A stretch of 64,000 nucleotides of DNA, from contig NZ_QGGZ01000003.1 in NCBI RefSeq assembly GCF_003148825.1, forward strand, positions 672,999 through 736,998, read 5' to 3'. The DNA comes from Streptomyces sp. CG 926. GTDB taxonomy: Bacteria > Actinomycetota > Actinomycetes > Streptomycetales > Streptomycetaceae. A program made the position numbers and the translations under genes. Positions 1 through 10,465 of the stretch are shown here, piece after piece. Position 1 is the first letter of the stretch. Every line of letters begins with the position of its first letter. Under the pieces are notes generated by a model that made no database searches, was not told where the DNA came from, and saw only the letters and a program-made list of their open reading frames with translations.

Positions 1-30
1 CTCGACGTCTACGTCCCCGGCAGCCCCTGA
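1..30 (+). CDS. 3' end of a gene truncated by the window edge
   Basis: The first nine codons of frame 1 (ending in Val-Pro-Gly-Ser-Pro) run into a TGA at 28-30. GC-rich codon usage fits the tail of a coding region that begins to the left. Nothing about its function can be read from nine residues, and another frame could be the real one. Confidence 0.35.
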   Translation, partial: LDVYVPGSP

Positions 31-153
31 GCGTGGCGAAAGTTTTTTCGCGCGGCCTGTCACATCGGTGCGGCGGGGCGGGTCAGAGGAGTGAAGCAGG
101 CGGGAGACAGACCGGAGCGAGTCCGCACCGGCGCCCGCCCGAGGGGAGCTCGG

Positions 154-501
154 ATGTCCACCACCGCTGTTGTCTTCGCCCTGGTCGGCGCGTTCATGGT
201 CGGATTCTCGGCGGCCTCGATGTTCCTCGGGGCGAAGTGGGTCGTGGAGCCGCTGGTCGAGTACGGGGTTCCGCGCTCGTGGTGGACCCGGCTCGCCACC
301 GCGAAGGCGGCCGGCGCCGTGGGCCTGGCGGTGGGTGTCTTCGTCCCGGCGATCGGCATCGCGGCCGCGATCGGGGTCGCCCTGTACTTCGCGGGGGCCG
401 TGATCACGGTGCTCCGGGCGAAGTCCTACGCTCACGTCGCCTTCCCGGTGATCTACGCGGCCCCGGCGGTCGTGACCCTGGTCCTCGGGTTCAACGGCTG
501 A
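154..501 (+). CDS. DoxX-like small integral membrane protein
   Basis: The product is 115 residues with about four hydrophobic segments: residues 3-25, around 45-60, around 62-85 and 95-113. This is the size and four-helix layout of the DoxX/DUF4267-like membrane family. The reading starts at ATG 154, which has a GAGGGGA ribosome site eight bases upstream. A longer in-frame extension to 91 adds an Arg-rich non-membrane stretch and is probably not translated. DoxX-type proteins are membrane partners of oxidoreductases in some bacteria, but nothing here identifies a partner. The function is unknown. Confidence 0.7.
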   Translation: MSTTAVVFALVGAFMVGFSAASMFLGAKWVVEPLVEYGVPRSWWTRLATAKAAGAVGLAVGVFVPAIGIAAAIGVALYFAGAVITVLRAKSYAHVAFPVIYAAPAVVTLVLGFNG

Positions 502-509
502 GGCGCGCC

Positions 510-538
510 GGGTGCCGGGTGCCGGGTGCCGCGTGCCG
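510..538. repeat. 7-bp tandem repeat (GGGTGCC)
   Basis: Four near-perfect copies of GGGTGCC lie between the stop of the DoxX-like gene and the stop of the convergent ATP-grasp gene. No hairpin is obvious. It looks like slippage-generated filler. Confidence 0.6.
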
Positions 539-1318
539 CTACGGGGTCACGAACGGCAGGTCCGCCGCGCGGACGCGGTGCAGCGGCCCGGCCGCGCGCA
601 GCACCACGTCCAGGACGGCCTCGGGCCGGGCGGCGTAACTGTTGGAGAACCACGGCATGTTGGCCTCGACCACGGCGTACCGGCCCGTGGCGCCGATCAG
701 GCCGACGTCGACGGTGACGGCGCTGGGCAGGTCCGGGCCGGTCGCGGCGAGCAGCGCGGCCGCGAAGCCGCGTACGTCCGCCCCGCGCCCGTCCTCGTCG
801 AGCGGGGCGGGGTCCAGGCGTCCGTGGACGGCGTACCGGCTGCCGGCGGCGATCTCGCCGTCGAGCAGGAACAGCCGGTATTCGGCGGCGAAGTCCACCA
901 CCTCCGAGACCAGTACGGGGGTGGCGGCGGGCAGGGACCGCGGCAGGGGCGCTCCGGGCCCGTACACGGCGGGCGGGAAGGACTTCTCGCGCGGCGGCTT
1001 CACGAAGGCCGGCCGCCCGGATCCGGTCAGCTCCCGCGCCGCCCGGCCCAGGGTGGTCAGCTCGATCCGGCGGCCCGTGAACCGCTCGGGCAGCCGCGTG
1101 AGCCAGTGGTCGGGCGGTTCCAACAGCCCCAGCCCGAGGGCCCCGGCCACCCGCGCGGCGGCGTGCGGACCACCGCACCAGTGCACGGCCCGGCCGGCCA
1201 GTTCGGCGAAGCCGGGGCCGAGGGCCCGGACGGCCATCCCCCGGCGGGCGGCGACCTCCGCGAGCAGCCCGGCCGTGGCGGTCGGCCGGGCGGGTAGCAG
1301 AAACACCTCGTCCGTCAT
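539..1318 (-). CDS. ATP-grasp domain protein (DUF4343-like)
   Basis: The protein is 259 residues when started at ATG 1318, just before the conserved-looking MTDEVFLLPARP. The second half has ATP-grasp-like features: a Lys in FVKPP, SEVVDFAAEYRLF and, near the end, a metal-binding-type VEANMPWFSN. These resemble the small ATP-grasp proteins annotated as DUF4343 in Streptomyces. Such enzymes activate a carboxylate with ATP and couple it to an amine or thiol. The substrate cannot be told. It converges on the DoxX-like gene and is preceded by tRNA-Ser on the same strand. Upstream in-frame extension to 1600 would run through the tRNA and is rejected. Confidence 0.7.
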   Translation of the reverse strand: MTDEVFLLPARPTATAGLLAEVAARRGMAVRALGPGFAELAGRAVHWCGGPHAAARVAGALGLGLLEPPDHWLTRLPERFTGRRIELTTLGRAARELTGSGRPAFVKPPREKSFPPAVYGPGAPLPRSLPAATPVLVSEVVDFAAEYRLFLLDGEIAAGSRYAVHGRLDPAPLDEDGRGADVRGFAAALLAATGPDLPSAVTVDVGLIGATGRYAVVEANMPWFSNSYAARPEAVLDVVLRAAGPLHRVRAADLPFVTP

Positions 1319-1447
1319 CCGGCCATTGTGTCCCGGGAGCCCGCGCCGCTGTGCGGGGCGAAGGAGCCCCCACCCGCGGCGCTGATCATGGCCGCCGCGC
1401 GCAACACGGCGCCGAGGCGGTGGCGTCCTCCGTGGCGGGGCAACGCA

Positions 1448-1476
1448 AAGAGCCCCGCAGCAAGCTGCGGGGCTCT
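1448..1476 (-). terminator. Hairpin downstream of tRNA-Ser
   Basis: AAGAGCCCCGCAG pairs with CTGCGGGGCTCTT across a short loop. It lies 26 bases past the 3' end of tRNA-Ser, on the tRNA strand, and is a typical GC-rich Streptomyces terminator without a long U-tract. Confidence 0.75.
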
Positions 1477-1501
1477 TCGACGTATTGCCCGGTGAGAGCA
1501 A

Positions 1502-1589
1502 TGGCGGAGGATACGAGATTCGAACTCGTGAGGGGTTGCCCCCAACACGCTTTCCAAGCGTGCGCCCTAGGCCACTAGGCGAATCCTCC
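1502..1589 (-). tRNA. tRNA-Ser (GGA anticodon)
   Basis: On the minus strand a 7-bp acceptor stem (GGAGGAT/ATCCTCC) encloses an anticodon loop TTGGAAA in a CACGC/GCGTG stem, giving anticodon GGA. A long variable arm, as expected for type II tRNA-Ser, makes the mature body 85 nt (1505-1589). CCA is encoded at 1502-1504 after discriminator G. Confidence 0.95.
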
Positions 1590-1697
1590 GCGGCAAACAA
1601 TACAAGACGTTGAGGGGTGCTCGCGAACGTGATCGTCGAGCGGAGGGCAGGTGGGGGTCCGGCTCGATTCCAGGGGCTTTCATCCGCTAGGGTGGGG

Positions 1698-1790
1698 CCA
1701 GCCCCTCACGTGGCGCTATCTCACCGAACTCCCCCAGGGCCGGAAGGCAGCAAGGGTAAGTGGGCTCTGGCGGGTGCGTGGGGGGCGCTT
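1698..1790 (+). ncRNA. ffs: 4.5S-type signal recognition particle RNA
   Basis: The segment carries the universal SRP RNA apical motif: GGGCCGGAAGGCAGCAAGGG at 1737-1756, with the GGAA tetraloop and the asymmetric Ffh-binding loop. The flanks close the helix (CCCCTCACG near 1702 against CGTGGGG near 1777). This is the small bacterial SRP RNA that binds Ffh and FtsY for cotranslational targeting. Its position just before dnaX, and close to a tRNA-Ser, is the usual Streptomyces arrangement. Exact ends are estimates from pairing. Confidence 0.85.
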
Positions 1791-1872
1791 TGCGTTCCGG
1801 GTGCCGCCCAGGAGGCCCTTCAGGGGCTACGGCGGGCCGCTGATGTCGGTGGGCCCGGATAACCTCGTATAC

Positions 1873-4062
1873 GTGTCGTCCCTTGCGCTGTACCGCCGCT
1901 ACCGCCCCGAGTCGTTCGCCGAGGTCATCGGGCAGGAGCATGTCACTGCCCCGCTGATGCAGGCCCTGCGCAACAACCGGGTCAATCACGCGTACCTGTT
2001 CAGCGGGCCGCGTGGCTGCGGAAAGACCACCAGCGCGCGCATCCTCGCCCGTTGTCTGAACTGTGAGCAGGGTCCCACCCCCACCCCCTGCGGGGAGTGC
2101 CAGTCCTGTCGCGACCTGGCCAGGAACGGCCCGGGGTCCATCGACGTCATCGAGATCGACGCCGCTTCGCACGGTGGCGTGGACGACGCCCGTGACCTGC
2201 GTGAGAAGGCCTTCTTCGGGCCGGCGTCCAGCCGCTACAAGATCTACATCATCGACGAGGCCCACATGGTCACCTCGGCGGGCTTCAACGCCCTGCTGAA
2301 GGTGGTCGAGGAGCCGCCGGAGCACCTCAAGTTCATCTTCGCCACCACGGAGCCGGAGAAGGTGATCGGGACCATCCGGTCCAGGACGCACCACTACCCC
2401 TTCCGACTCGTGCCGCCCGGCACCCTGCGGGACTACCTGGGCGAGGTCTGCGGGCGTGAGGGCGCCAAGGTCGAGGACGGCGTGCTGCCGCTGGTCGTGC
2501 GCGCCGGCGCCGGCTCCGTGCGTGACTCGATGTCCGTGATGGACCAACTGCTCGCCGGCGCCGCCGACGACGGTGTGACGTATGCCATGGCCACCTCCCT
2601 GCTCGGCTACACCGACGGTTCGCTGCTCGACTCCGTCGTGGACGCCTTCGCCGCCGGGGACGGGGCGGCCGCGTTCGAGGTCGTCGACCGGGTCGTCGAA
2701 GGCGGGAACGACCCGCGCCGTTTCGTCGCCGACCTGCTGGAGCGGCTGCGCGACCTGGTGATCCTGGCCGCCGTGCCGGACGCCGGGGAGAAGGGGCTGA
2801 TCGACGCCCCCGCCGATGTCGTGGAGCGGATGCAGGCCCAGGCGTCCGTGTTCGGGGCCGCCGAGCTGTCGCGCGCCGCCGATCTGGTCAACACCGGGCT
2901 CACCGAGATGCGCGGCGCGACCTCGCCCCGGCTGCAGCTGGAGCTGATCTGCGCCCGGGTGCTGCTGCCCGCCGCCTTCGACGACGAGCGGTCCTTCCAG
3001 GCCCGGCTCGACCGGCTGGAGCGCAGCGGTCCGCCCGCCGCCGCTTTCGCCGCGCCGCCGGTCGCCGCGCCCGCCATGGGCTATGTGCCCGGGCCCGAGG
3101 CGCATGCCATGGCGCCCGCCGGTCCCGGTGGAGGTGCGGCCGCCGCGCGCGCCGCCGCCCCCGCGACCGCCCCGGCCCCGGCTCCGACACAGGCTCCCGA
3201 GCCGGTTCCGGCCACTCCCGCCGCTTCGGCCGCTCCGGCTTCCGCGCCCGCCCCGGCCGCCCCCGGCGCCTGGCCCGGCGCCGCGCAGCCCGGGAGCGGT
3301 GCTCCCGGTGCCTGGCCGGGAGCCTCGGCCCCGGCGCCGGCCGCCGCTCCCGCGCCCGCCGCGGGTGCCTGGCCCACCGCGGCCTCCTCCGCCTCGTCCG
3401 CCCCGGCCACCGCTCCCGCACCCGTCGCCCCGGCCCCGGCCGCTGCGGCCCCTTCCCCCGGCATGGCCGCCGGAGCCGGGCAGGTGCAGGCGATGTGGCC
3501 CGGCGTGCTGGAGGCCGTCAAGAACCGCCGTCGCTTCACCTGGATCCTGCTCAGCCAGAACGCCCAGGTCACCGGCTTCGACGGGACCACCCTCCAGCTG
3601 GGCTTCCCCAATGTCGGAGCCCGCGACAACTTCGCCAGCAGCGGCAGCGAGGACGTCCTCAAGGCGGTCCTGGCCGAGCAGTTCCAGGTCAACTGGAAGA
3701 TCGAGGCCGTCGTCGGCGGTGGCTCCCCGGCCCCGATCCAGACCGCCTCGTACGGCTCCTCGTACGGGGCCCCGGCCGCGCCCGCGCCCGCCTACAACCC
3801 GCCGCCCCCGGCCCAGCAGCAACCGCCGTCCACCCCGCAGGCCCCGCCCGCCCAGCAGTACACGCCGCAGCAGTCGCAACAGCCGCAGCATTCGGCTCCC
3901 GCCCCGCAGCCCCCCGTACAGCAGGCGCCCCCGCCGGTGGCCCCCGAGGACGACTTCGCCGAGGAGGACGATCCCGACCTCGTCGACAGCGCCCTGACCG
4001 GACACGACCTCATCGTGCGCGAGCTCGGAGCCACCGTTGTGGAGGAATACACAAATGAGTAG
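1873..4062 (+). CDS. dnaX: DNA polymerase III gamma/tau subunit
   Basis: The protein is a clamp-loader ATPase that dimerises the replicative polymerase and loads the sliding clamp. Visible features in order are Walker A GPRGCGKT (~45-52), a zinc module of the C-x8-C-x2-C-x2-C type (~64-79), Walker B IIDEAH (~116), and sensor-1 and SRC-type residues in the AAA+ core to ~360. A very Ala/Pro-rich linker (~370-530) follows, then a DNA-binding-like domain around [13 protein letters not shown], and a second Pro/Gln-rich tail. Start GTG 1873 gives [13 protein letters not shown], the family N-terminus. ATG 1843 is an in-frame alternative, and anything further upstream overlaps the SRP RNA. At 729 residues it is near the usual Streptomyces length. 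No frameshift signal is needed or seen. Confidence 0.95.
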   Translation: MSSLALYRRYRPESFAEVIGQEHVTAPLMQALRNNRVNHAYLFSGPRGCGKTTSARILARCLNCEQGPTPTPCGECQSCRDLARNGPGSIDVIEIDAASHGGVDDARDLREKAFFGPASSRYKIYIIDEAHMVTSAGFNALLKVVEEPPEHLKFIFATTEPEKVIGTIRSRTHHYPFRLVPPGTLRDYLGEVCGREGAKVEDGVLPLVVRAGAGSVRDSMSVMDQLLAGAADDGVTYAMATSLLGYTDGSLLDSVVDAFAAGDGAAAFEVVDRVVEGGNDPRRFVADLLERLRDLVILAAVPDAGEKGLIDAPADVVERMQAQASVFGAAELSRAADLVNTGLTEMRGATSPRLQLELICARVLLPAAFDDERSFQARLDRLERSGPPAAAFAAPPVAAPAMGYVPGPEAHAMAPAGPGGGAAAARAAAPATAPAPAPTQAPEPVPATPAASAAPASAPAPAAPGAWPGAAQPGSGAPGAWPGASAPAPAAAPAPAAGAWPTAASSASSAPATAPAPVAPAPAAAAPSPGMAAGAGQVQAMWPGVLEAVKNRRRFTWILLSQNAQVTGFDGTTLQLGFPNVGARDNFASSGSEDVLKAVLAEQFQVNWKIEAVVGGGSPAPIQTASYGSSYGAPAAPAPAYNPPPPAQQQPPSTPQAPPAQQYTPQQSQQPQHSAPAPQPPVQQAPPPVAPEDDFAEEDDPDLVDSALTGHDLIVRELGATVVEEYTNE

Positions 4063-4122
4063 CCGGTCCTGATTGGGTGGCCGCACGAAGCCGACCGCGC
4101 CGTCCCGGCTAGGCTGAGCAGC

Positions 4123-5376
<1,254 letters not shown>

Positions 5377-5392
5377 CCAGCGGATCCACAGA

Positions 5393-5433
5393 CCCGCGGG
5401 CCCGGTGCGCACCTCGTGCGCCCGGGCCCGCGG
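5393..5433 (+). terminator. Strong GC hairpin after purD
   Basis: CCCGCGGGCCCGG and its complement enclose an inner GCGCAC/GTGCGC stem with one bulged base, giving about 18 pairs. It starts 16 bases after the purD stop and has no U-tract, as is common in this genus. Confidence 0.8.
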
Positions 5434-5500
5434 GCGTGTCCGCGTGCGACTGCATCGAGCCGCGTTCGAACGCACCCACCTTTACCCAAAGCCATTCCAT

Positions 5501-5517
5501 CGGGTGATCGTCACCCG
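5501..5517. promoter_or_regulatory. 7-bp dyad upstream of the M48-like gene
   Basis: CGGGTGA-TCG-TCACCCG is a perfect inverted repeat lying just upstream of a likely promoter (5524-5552), in an operator position. The binding protein is unknown. Confidence 0.45.
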
Positions 5518-5523
5518 GTCTGC

Positions 5524-5552
5524 CTGACGCCCGCGCGTGCCCCAACTAGGGT
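5524..5552 (+). promoter_or_regulatory. Candidate vegetative promoter for the gene at 5665
   Basis: A -35 box CTGACG (5524-5529) and a -10 box TAGGGT (5547-5552) are 17 bases apart, a good match to a Streptomyces HrdB promoter. The rest of 5434-5664 has no gene I can support. It would form a leader of about 105 bases before the GTG at 5665. Confidence 0.45.
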
Positions 5553-5664
5553 GCGATGCCAAGCATTCCGGCACTTGGCCCACCGGCATTGCGATGTCAG
5601 TGGCGGGTGTCACAGTGGGGGAGTGAGCAACGTCGCCGCAGGGCAGAGGGGGTGAGGTCCGGCC

Positions 5665-7518
5665 GTGTCCGGAACCGGTTCGATCATGGAAGCGAGCGTG
5701 CCGTCCGCGCGTTCCCGCGCTCTGGCCGTGCTGCGCGTGCGCAGCAGGGCCTCGGCCGTCGGGCTGCTGCCCGCCGCCCTCGCGGTGGTGCTGGTGGCCG
5801 CCCGGGCGACGGGTCGGCTGGCCGGTGATCCCTGGCCCACGGTGACCCTCGTCGTGTGCGTGGTCGCCGTGCTGGTGCTGCTCGTCGGCGGCGCCTTCGC
5901 CGCCGTGGTGCTGCGGGCGAGCCCCGCCGTGACGCCGACCGTGCCGCTCTCGGAGGCCGCCGCGCCCGATCTCTACCGGCTGGTGCGGGACCTGGCGGAC
6001 CGGATGGACGTGCCGCCGCCGTCCGCGATAGCCCTGACGCCGGACTGCGACAGCTGGCTGGAGGACCGCAGCCACGCGGCCCACCGCCGCGGCGCCGCCC
6101 GTGTCTTCGGTGCCACGGCCGGACCCGTCGGGCCGGAGTCCGAGCCGGGCGCGGCCCCGATCCTCGTGATCGGCTCGCCCTTCCTGTGGTGGATGCGGGT
6201 CGCGGAGCTACGGGCGGTCCTCGCGCCCGTCGTCGCCGGTACGGGCCCTTCCGCGCACCCGGACATAGCCGACGCGCGCGGTTTCGTCCGGGGCCTGGAC
6301 GCCGCCGTGGACGTGGGCGGTCGGCGCGGCCTCGGCTGGATCGGCGCCCCGGCCCGGCTGCTGCTGAGGCTGTGCCGGACGGACGCCGCCGAGATGGAGC
6401 GCGGGGTGGCCGCGGCCGCCTCGGAGCGTGCCCAGGGTGTGGACTACGGGCTGCGCATCGTCGCCCAGGAGCAGGTCGGCCTCGCCTACGCGGGCTGGGA
6501 CCGGCTGCTGACCCGGGTCGCGCTGCCCGCGTGGCGGATGGGCCGCTGGCCGGCGCACCTCGACGCCGGGGTGGTCTCCGCGCTGACCGAGCTGTCCCGG
6601 CGGGACCGGCTGGCCGAGGGGTTCACCTCGCGGCTGGGCGAGCGCCCCGCCTGCGACCTGCTGGAGCAGCCCGGGCTGATCGACGAGGCGACCTCGCTGT
6701 TGGCCGCGCGGCTCTTCCACGGAGGTCCGGCCGAGGCCGGGCCGGACTGGTCCCCGGTGGACTGGGCGGAGTATCCGGAGGAGGTCGTGGACCGCAAGTG
6801 GCGGACCGAGGCGGCCCGCCTGCACACGGCGCTGGACGCCCTCGCCGTCCCGGCGGGGCTGCCGGCCAGCCCTTCGGCCGCCCCGGCAACCCCCGTATCC
6901 CCGACATCCTCCGCAACGCCCGCACCGGCCGCGTCGGCGCCTGTGGCGTCCCCTGCGGCCCGGCCCGGGTCCCAGGGCTCCGAAGGCTCCTCGGGAGCGG
7001 CCGGGGCTGCCGGGGCGCCCGGAGCGGCCGGTCCCGCCACGCTGGCGGCCGCCGACTCCCCCTCCCCCGCCGCGGACGCGTTCGCCGGGCCCACCCTGGA
7101 GCGGGTGCTGGGCTATCTCACGGACCTCGGTGGCGACGGCGCGGCCGGCGAGGCGCTGGCCGGCCGGATCACCGGCGAGCTGGCCCGCGAGGAGCGGGCC
7201 GCCGGACCGGCCGCCGGGGCCGGGAAGGCACGCGGCGCGGACACCGTCCCGCTGTTCCCGCTCCAGCCGCCGCGCAGCGGCCGGGACCTGCTGGCCGACC
7301 ACGTCACGGCGATGGTGTGCTGCGCGGCCGTGGACTCGGCCGGGGCCACGCCCGGGCTGGACTGGCTCGACGGGCCGGTCCTGCTGGTGGGCGGCGACCG
7401 CCGCTCCGACCTGGCGCCGCGCGTGCTGAGCCTGGTCGAGGAGGGGAACCCGGAGCCGCTGCGGGACTGGCTCTCGGCCCTGGGCGTCCGCCCGGAGAAG
7501 CCGGTCCGCCTGGTCTGA
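5665..7518 (+). CDS. Membrane-anchored M48 (HtpX)-like protein lacking the zinc motif
   Basis: The protein is 617 residues. Two hydrophobic segments (~31-50 and ~58-82) precede a stretch that reads like the M48 metallopeptidase core: LYRLVRDLADRMDVPPPSAIAL (~106), then LVIGSPFLWWM and AELRAVLA (~167-187). In active M48 enzymes the HExxH zinc site follows directly after that last helix. Here the sequence is PVVAGTG, so the zinc ligands are gone. A Pro/Ala/Ser linker (~395-470) and a C-terminal domain of unknown type (~475-617) follow. A non-catalytic scaffold or binding role is inferred. The start is GTG 5665 after AGAGGGGGTGAGG. No neighbour in an operon is evident, and family membership is from pattern recognition only. 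Confidence 0.7.
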   Translation: MSGTGSIMEASVPSARSRALAVLRVRSRASAVGLLPAALAVVLVAARATGRLAGDPWPTVTLVVCVVAVLVLLVGGAFAAVVLRASPAVTPTVPLSEAAAPDLYRLVRDLADRMDVPPPSAIALTPDCDSWLEDRSHAAHRRGAARVFGATAGPVGPESEPGAAPILVIGSPFLWWMRVAELRAVLAPVVAGTGPSAHPDIADARGFVRGLDAAVDVGGRRGLGWIGAPARLLLRLCRTDAAEMERGVAAAASERAQGVDYGLRIVAQEQVGLAYAGWDRLLTRVALPAWRMGRWPAHLDAGVVSALTELSRRDRLAEGFTSRLGERPACDLLEQPGLIDEATSLLAARLFHGGPAEAGPDWSPVDWAEYPEEVVDRKWRTEAARLHTALDALAVPAGLPASPSAAPATPVSPTSSATPAPAASAPVASPAARPGSQGSEGSSGAAGAAGAPGAAGPATLAAADSPSPAADAFAGPTLERVLGYLTDLGGDGAAGEALAGRITGELAREERAAGPAAGAGKARGADTVPLFPLQPPRSGRDLLADHVTAMVCCAAVDSAGATPGLDWLDGPVLLVGGDRRSDLAPRVLSLVEEGNPEPLRDWLSALGVRPEKPVRLV

Positions 7519-7756
7519 GGCGGGTCGAGGCGCCCCCGGGAGGGCTACGGCTCGTACGGACAACCGGATGTCAGTGTTCCGTTCCCGTCAATTCGCGACG
7601 AACAGTGACGGGCTGCGTGCGTTATGTGATGTGCTGGGATCGGTCGCGGCCGACTGTCCTGGGAGCGGGTGCCGAAAAGCCCCACCTCGGCTCAGCCGGG
7701 AGCCGTGCACCGAGGCGATGTACGCCCGTTCGGGGGGTCGAGGGAGGGGAGCGGTC

Positions 7757-9244
7757 ATGGGTGCGGACCAGATCCGGCGTTGGGAGTCAGGCGCGCTCGC
7801 GCACGCGGTGAACGACCCCTTCGGGCAGGGCCCCCTGCCCTGGTTCCGGGGCAGTGAGCTCTACTTCGACGACACCGGCCAGGTCGTACCCTGGTACGTG
7901 GACCCGGCCGCCGCGGCCGTCGGCACCGGCCAGATCCCCCGCGCCCGTCGCAACGGCGGTCCCCGCACCGCCGACGACGTGCACCGGCAGATCAAGGGCT
8001 TCGCCTCCACCGGCGGTGTGGCCCCCGGCGAGGCCATCGACTTCCACATCACCGTCGATCCGCCCCAGCAGTTCTCCGTCGACGTCTACCGGATCGGCCA
8101 CTACGGCGGCGACGGGGCATCCAAGATCACCACCAGCCCCCGGCTCTCCGGCATCGTCCAACCGGCCCCGCTCGCCGCCGACCGGACCGTGTCCTGCCAC
8201 CACTGGTGGCTGTCCTGGCGGCTCCAGGTGCCCTCGTACTGGAGTGTCGGCGCGTACGTCGCCGTCCTCACCACCGCCGACGGCTACCGCTCCCACATCC
8301 CCTTCACGGTCCGCGACGACCACCCCGCCGACCTCCTGCTCCTGCTCCCCGACATCACCTGGCAGGCCTACAACCTCTATCCGGAGGACGGCCGCAGCGG
8401 CGCCAGCCTCTACCACGCCTGGGACGAGCAGGGCCGACTGCTGGGCGAGCAGGACGCCGCCGTCACCGTGTCCTTCGACCGCCCCTACGCGGGCGCGGGC
8501 CTGCCCCTGCACGTGGGCCACGCCTACGACTTCATCCGCTGGGCCGAGCGCTACGGCTACGACATCGCCTACGCGGACACCCGCGACCTGCACGCCGGCC
8601 GCGTCGACCCCACCCGCTACCGCGGCCTGGTCTTCCCCGGCCACGACGAGTACTGGTCGGCCCCCATGCGCCGCACCGTCGAACGCGCCCGCCGGCACGG
8701 CACCTCACTCGTCTTCCTCTCCGCCAACACCATGTACTGGCAGGTCGAGCTCGGCCCGTCCCCCTCCGGGGTCGACGACCGGCTCCTCACCTGCCGAAAA
8801 CGGCGCGGCCCGGGCCGTCCCAGCCTGTGGCGCGAGGTCGACCGCCCGGAGCAGCAGCTGCTCGGCATCCAGTACGCGGGCCGGGTCCCCGAACCCGCGC
8901 CCATGATCGTGCGCAACGCCACGCACTGGCTGTGGGACTCCACCGGCGCGGGCGAGAACGACGAGCTGCCCGGCCTGGTCGCGGGTGAGGCCGACCGCTA
9001 CTTCCCCCGCACCCAGCTCCCCGAGCACCAGGACCGGATCCTGCTGGCGCACTCCCCGTACCTCGACAGCGAGGGCCACCGCCGCCACCAGGAGACCTCC
9101 CTCTACCGGGCACCCAGCGGCGCGCTGGTCTTCGCCTCCGGCACCTTCGCCTGGTCCCCGGCCCTCGATCGCCCCGGCCACGTCGACGAGCGGGTGCAGC
9201 GGGCCACGGCCAATCTCCTCGACCGGATCTGCAAGCACGACTGA
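7757..9244 (+). CDS. N,N-dimethylformamidase beta-subunit-like protein
   Basis: The protein is 495 residues from ATG 7757, with a strong GGGAGGGGA site. It matches the layout of the N,N-dimethylformamidase beta-subunit C-terminal domain family. A beta-sandwich-like first third (DFHITVDPPQQFSVDVYRIG; VPSYWSVGAYVAVLTT) is followed by a glutamine-amidotransferase-like fold containing ITWQAYNLYPEDGRS, LVFPGHDEYWS and SANTMYWQVE. In true dimethylformamidase this subunit holds the catalytic iron. No alpha subunit is nearby, so the substrate is unknown. There is no clear signal peptide. The codon use is normal for the window. The 238 bases upstream show only the ribosome site. Confidence 0.75.
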   Translation: MGADQIRRWESGALAHAVNDPFGQGPLPWFRGSELYFDDTGQVVPWYVDPAAAAVGTGQIPRARRNGGPRTADDVHRQIKGFASTGGVAPGEAIDFHITVDPPQQFSVDVYRIGHYGGDGASKITTSPRLSGIVQPAPLAADRTVSCHHWWLSWRLQVPSYWSVGAYVAVLTTADGYRSHIPFTVRDDHPADLLLLLPDITWQAYNLYPEDGRSGASLYHAWDEQGRLLGEQDAAVTVSFDRPYAGAGLPLHVGHAYDFIRWAERYGYDIAYADTRDLHAGRVDPTRYRGLVFPGHDEYWSAPMRRTVERARRHGTSLVFLSANTMYWQVELGPSPSGVDDRLLTCRKRRGPGRPSLWREVDRPEQQLLGIQYAGRVPEPAPMIVRNATHWLWDSTGAGENDELPGLVAGEADRYFPRTQLPEHQDRILLAHSPYLDSEGHRRHQETSLYRAPSGALVFASGTFAWSPALDRPGHVDERVQRATANLLDRICKHD

Positions 9245-9413
9245 CCCCACCCCCCGACTCACGGACGGCCCCACGTACGGCCCACGGGCGATCCCGCCGC
9301 CGGCCCCCGCGATCGACCCGCGGCCGACCTGCGGCGCGGACCCCTGTCCACAGGTGGGGACACCGGTGCGCGAGAATCGAGGGGCGCTTCATACAGAACT
9401 ACAGGGAGACCCC

Positions 9414-10319
9414 GTGTCCGGATTCGTCGAAAAGCCCGAGCCGGTTCAGGTACCTGGCCTCGTCCACCTCCACACCGGCAAGGTGCGCGACCTCTACCGT
9501 GACGAGGACGGCCGCCTCGTCATGGTCGCCAGCGACCGCCTGTCCGCCTTCGACTGGGTGCTGCCCACCGAGATCCCGGACAAGGGCCGCGTCCTGACCC
9601 AGCTCTCCCTGTGGTGGTTCGACCAGCTCACGGACCTCGTCCCGAACCACGTCATCTCCACCGACCTGCCCGCCGGCGCCCCCGCCGACTGGGCCGGCCG
9701 CACCCTCATCTGCCGCAACCTCGACATGGTCCCGGTGGAGTGCGTGGCCCGCGGCTACCTCGCCGGCTCCGGCCTCGTCGAGTACGACGAGAGCCGCACG
9801 GTCTGCGGGCTCGCCCTCCCCGAGGGGCTCGTGAACGGCTCGGAGCTGCCCGCCCCGATCTTCACCCCGGCCGCCAAGGCCGCCGTCGGCGAGCACGACG
9901 AGAACGTCTCCTACGAGGAGGTCGCGCGCACCACCGGCGCCGAGACGGCGGCGCTGCTGCGCCAGACCACACTCGCCGTGTACGGCCGCGCCCGGGACAT
10001 CGCCCGCGAGCGCGGGATCATCCTGGCCGACACCAAGTTCGAGTTCGGTTTCGACCCGAAGGACGGCACCCTGGTCGCCGCCGACGAGGTGCTGACCCCG
10101 GACTCCTCCCGCTTCTGGCCGGCCGACGAGTGGGAGCCGGGCCGCGCGCAGCCCTCCTTCGACAAGCAGTACGTCCGCGACTGGCTGTCCTCCCCGGCCT
10201 CCGGCTGGGACCGCAAGGGTGAGCTCCCGCCGCCGGCCCTCCCGGCCGAGGTCGTCGCCCGGACCAGCGCCAAGTACATCGAGGCCTTCGAGCGCCTCAC
10301 CGGCCAGTCCTGGTCGTAG
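9414..10319 (+). CDS. purC: SAICAR synthetase (phosphoribosylaminoimidazole-succinocarboxamide synthase)
   Basis: This enzyme joins aspartate to CAIR with ATP, forming SAICAR in purine synthesis. The 301-residue product shows the PurC signatures HTGKVRDLYRDEDGRLVMV (~20-38) with SDRLSAFDW, then IDLPAGAPADW-type and RNLDMVPVECVARGYL (~100-116), and DTKFEFG (~205), the conserved nucleotide and metal-binding motif. GTG 9414 is preceded by AGGGAGA at a good distance. It is followed by a bidirectional terminator and stands as a single-gene unit. Confidence 0.97.
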   Translation: MSGFVEKPEPVQVPGLVHLHTGKVRDLYRDEDGRLVMVASDRLSAFDWVLPTEIPDKGRVLTQLSLWWFDQLTDLVPNHVISTDLPAGAPADWAGRTLICRNLDMVPVECVARGYLAGSGLVEYDESRTVCGLALPEGLVNGSELPAPIFTPAAKAAVGEHDENVSYEEVARTTGAETAALLRQTTLAVYGRARDIARERGIILADTKFEFGFDPKDGTLVAADEVLTPDSSRFWPADEWEPGRAQPSFDKQYVRDWLSSPASGWDRKGELPPPALPAEVVARTSAKYIEAFERLTGQSWS

Positions 10320-10325
10320 AACGAG

Positions 10326-10359
10326 AGAAGCCCCCCGGTCCGAGGACCGGGGGGCTTCT
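10326..10359. terminator. Bidirectional terminator between purC and tRNA-Gly
   Basis: A perfect 15-bp stem (AGAAGCCCCCCGGTC) with loop CGAG is followed by T-rich TTCGT on the plus side. It serves purC on the plus strand and tRNA-Gly on the minus strand. Confidence 0.85.
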
Positions 10360-10368
10360 TCGTCACAG

Positions 10369-10441
<73 letters not shown>

Positions 10442-10465
10442 AGGTGCGCCGTAGCGCGAGAACTA

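Noticed and set aside
1651..1872. Longer dnaX start at 1651
   Set aside because: The extra codons run through the conserved SRP RNA sequence, and the family N-terminus [12 protein letters not shown] begins at 1873.
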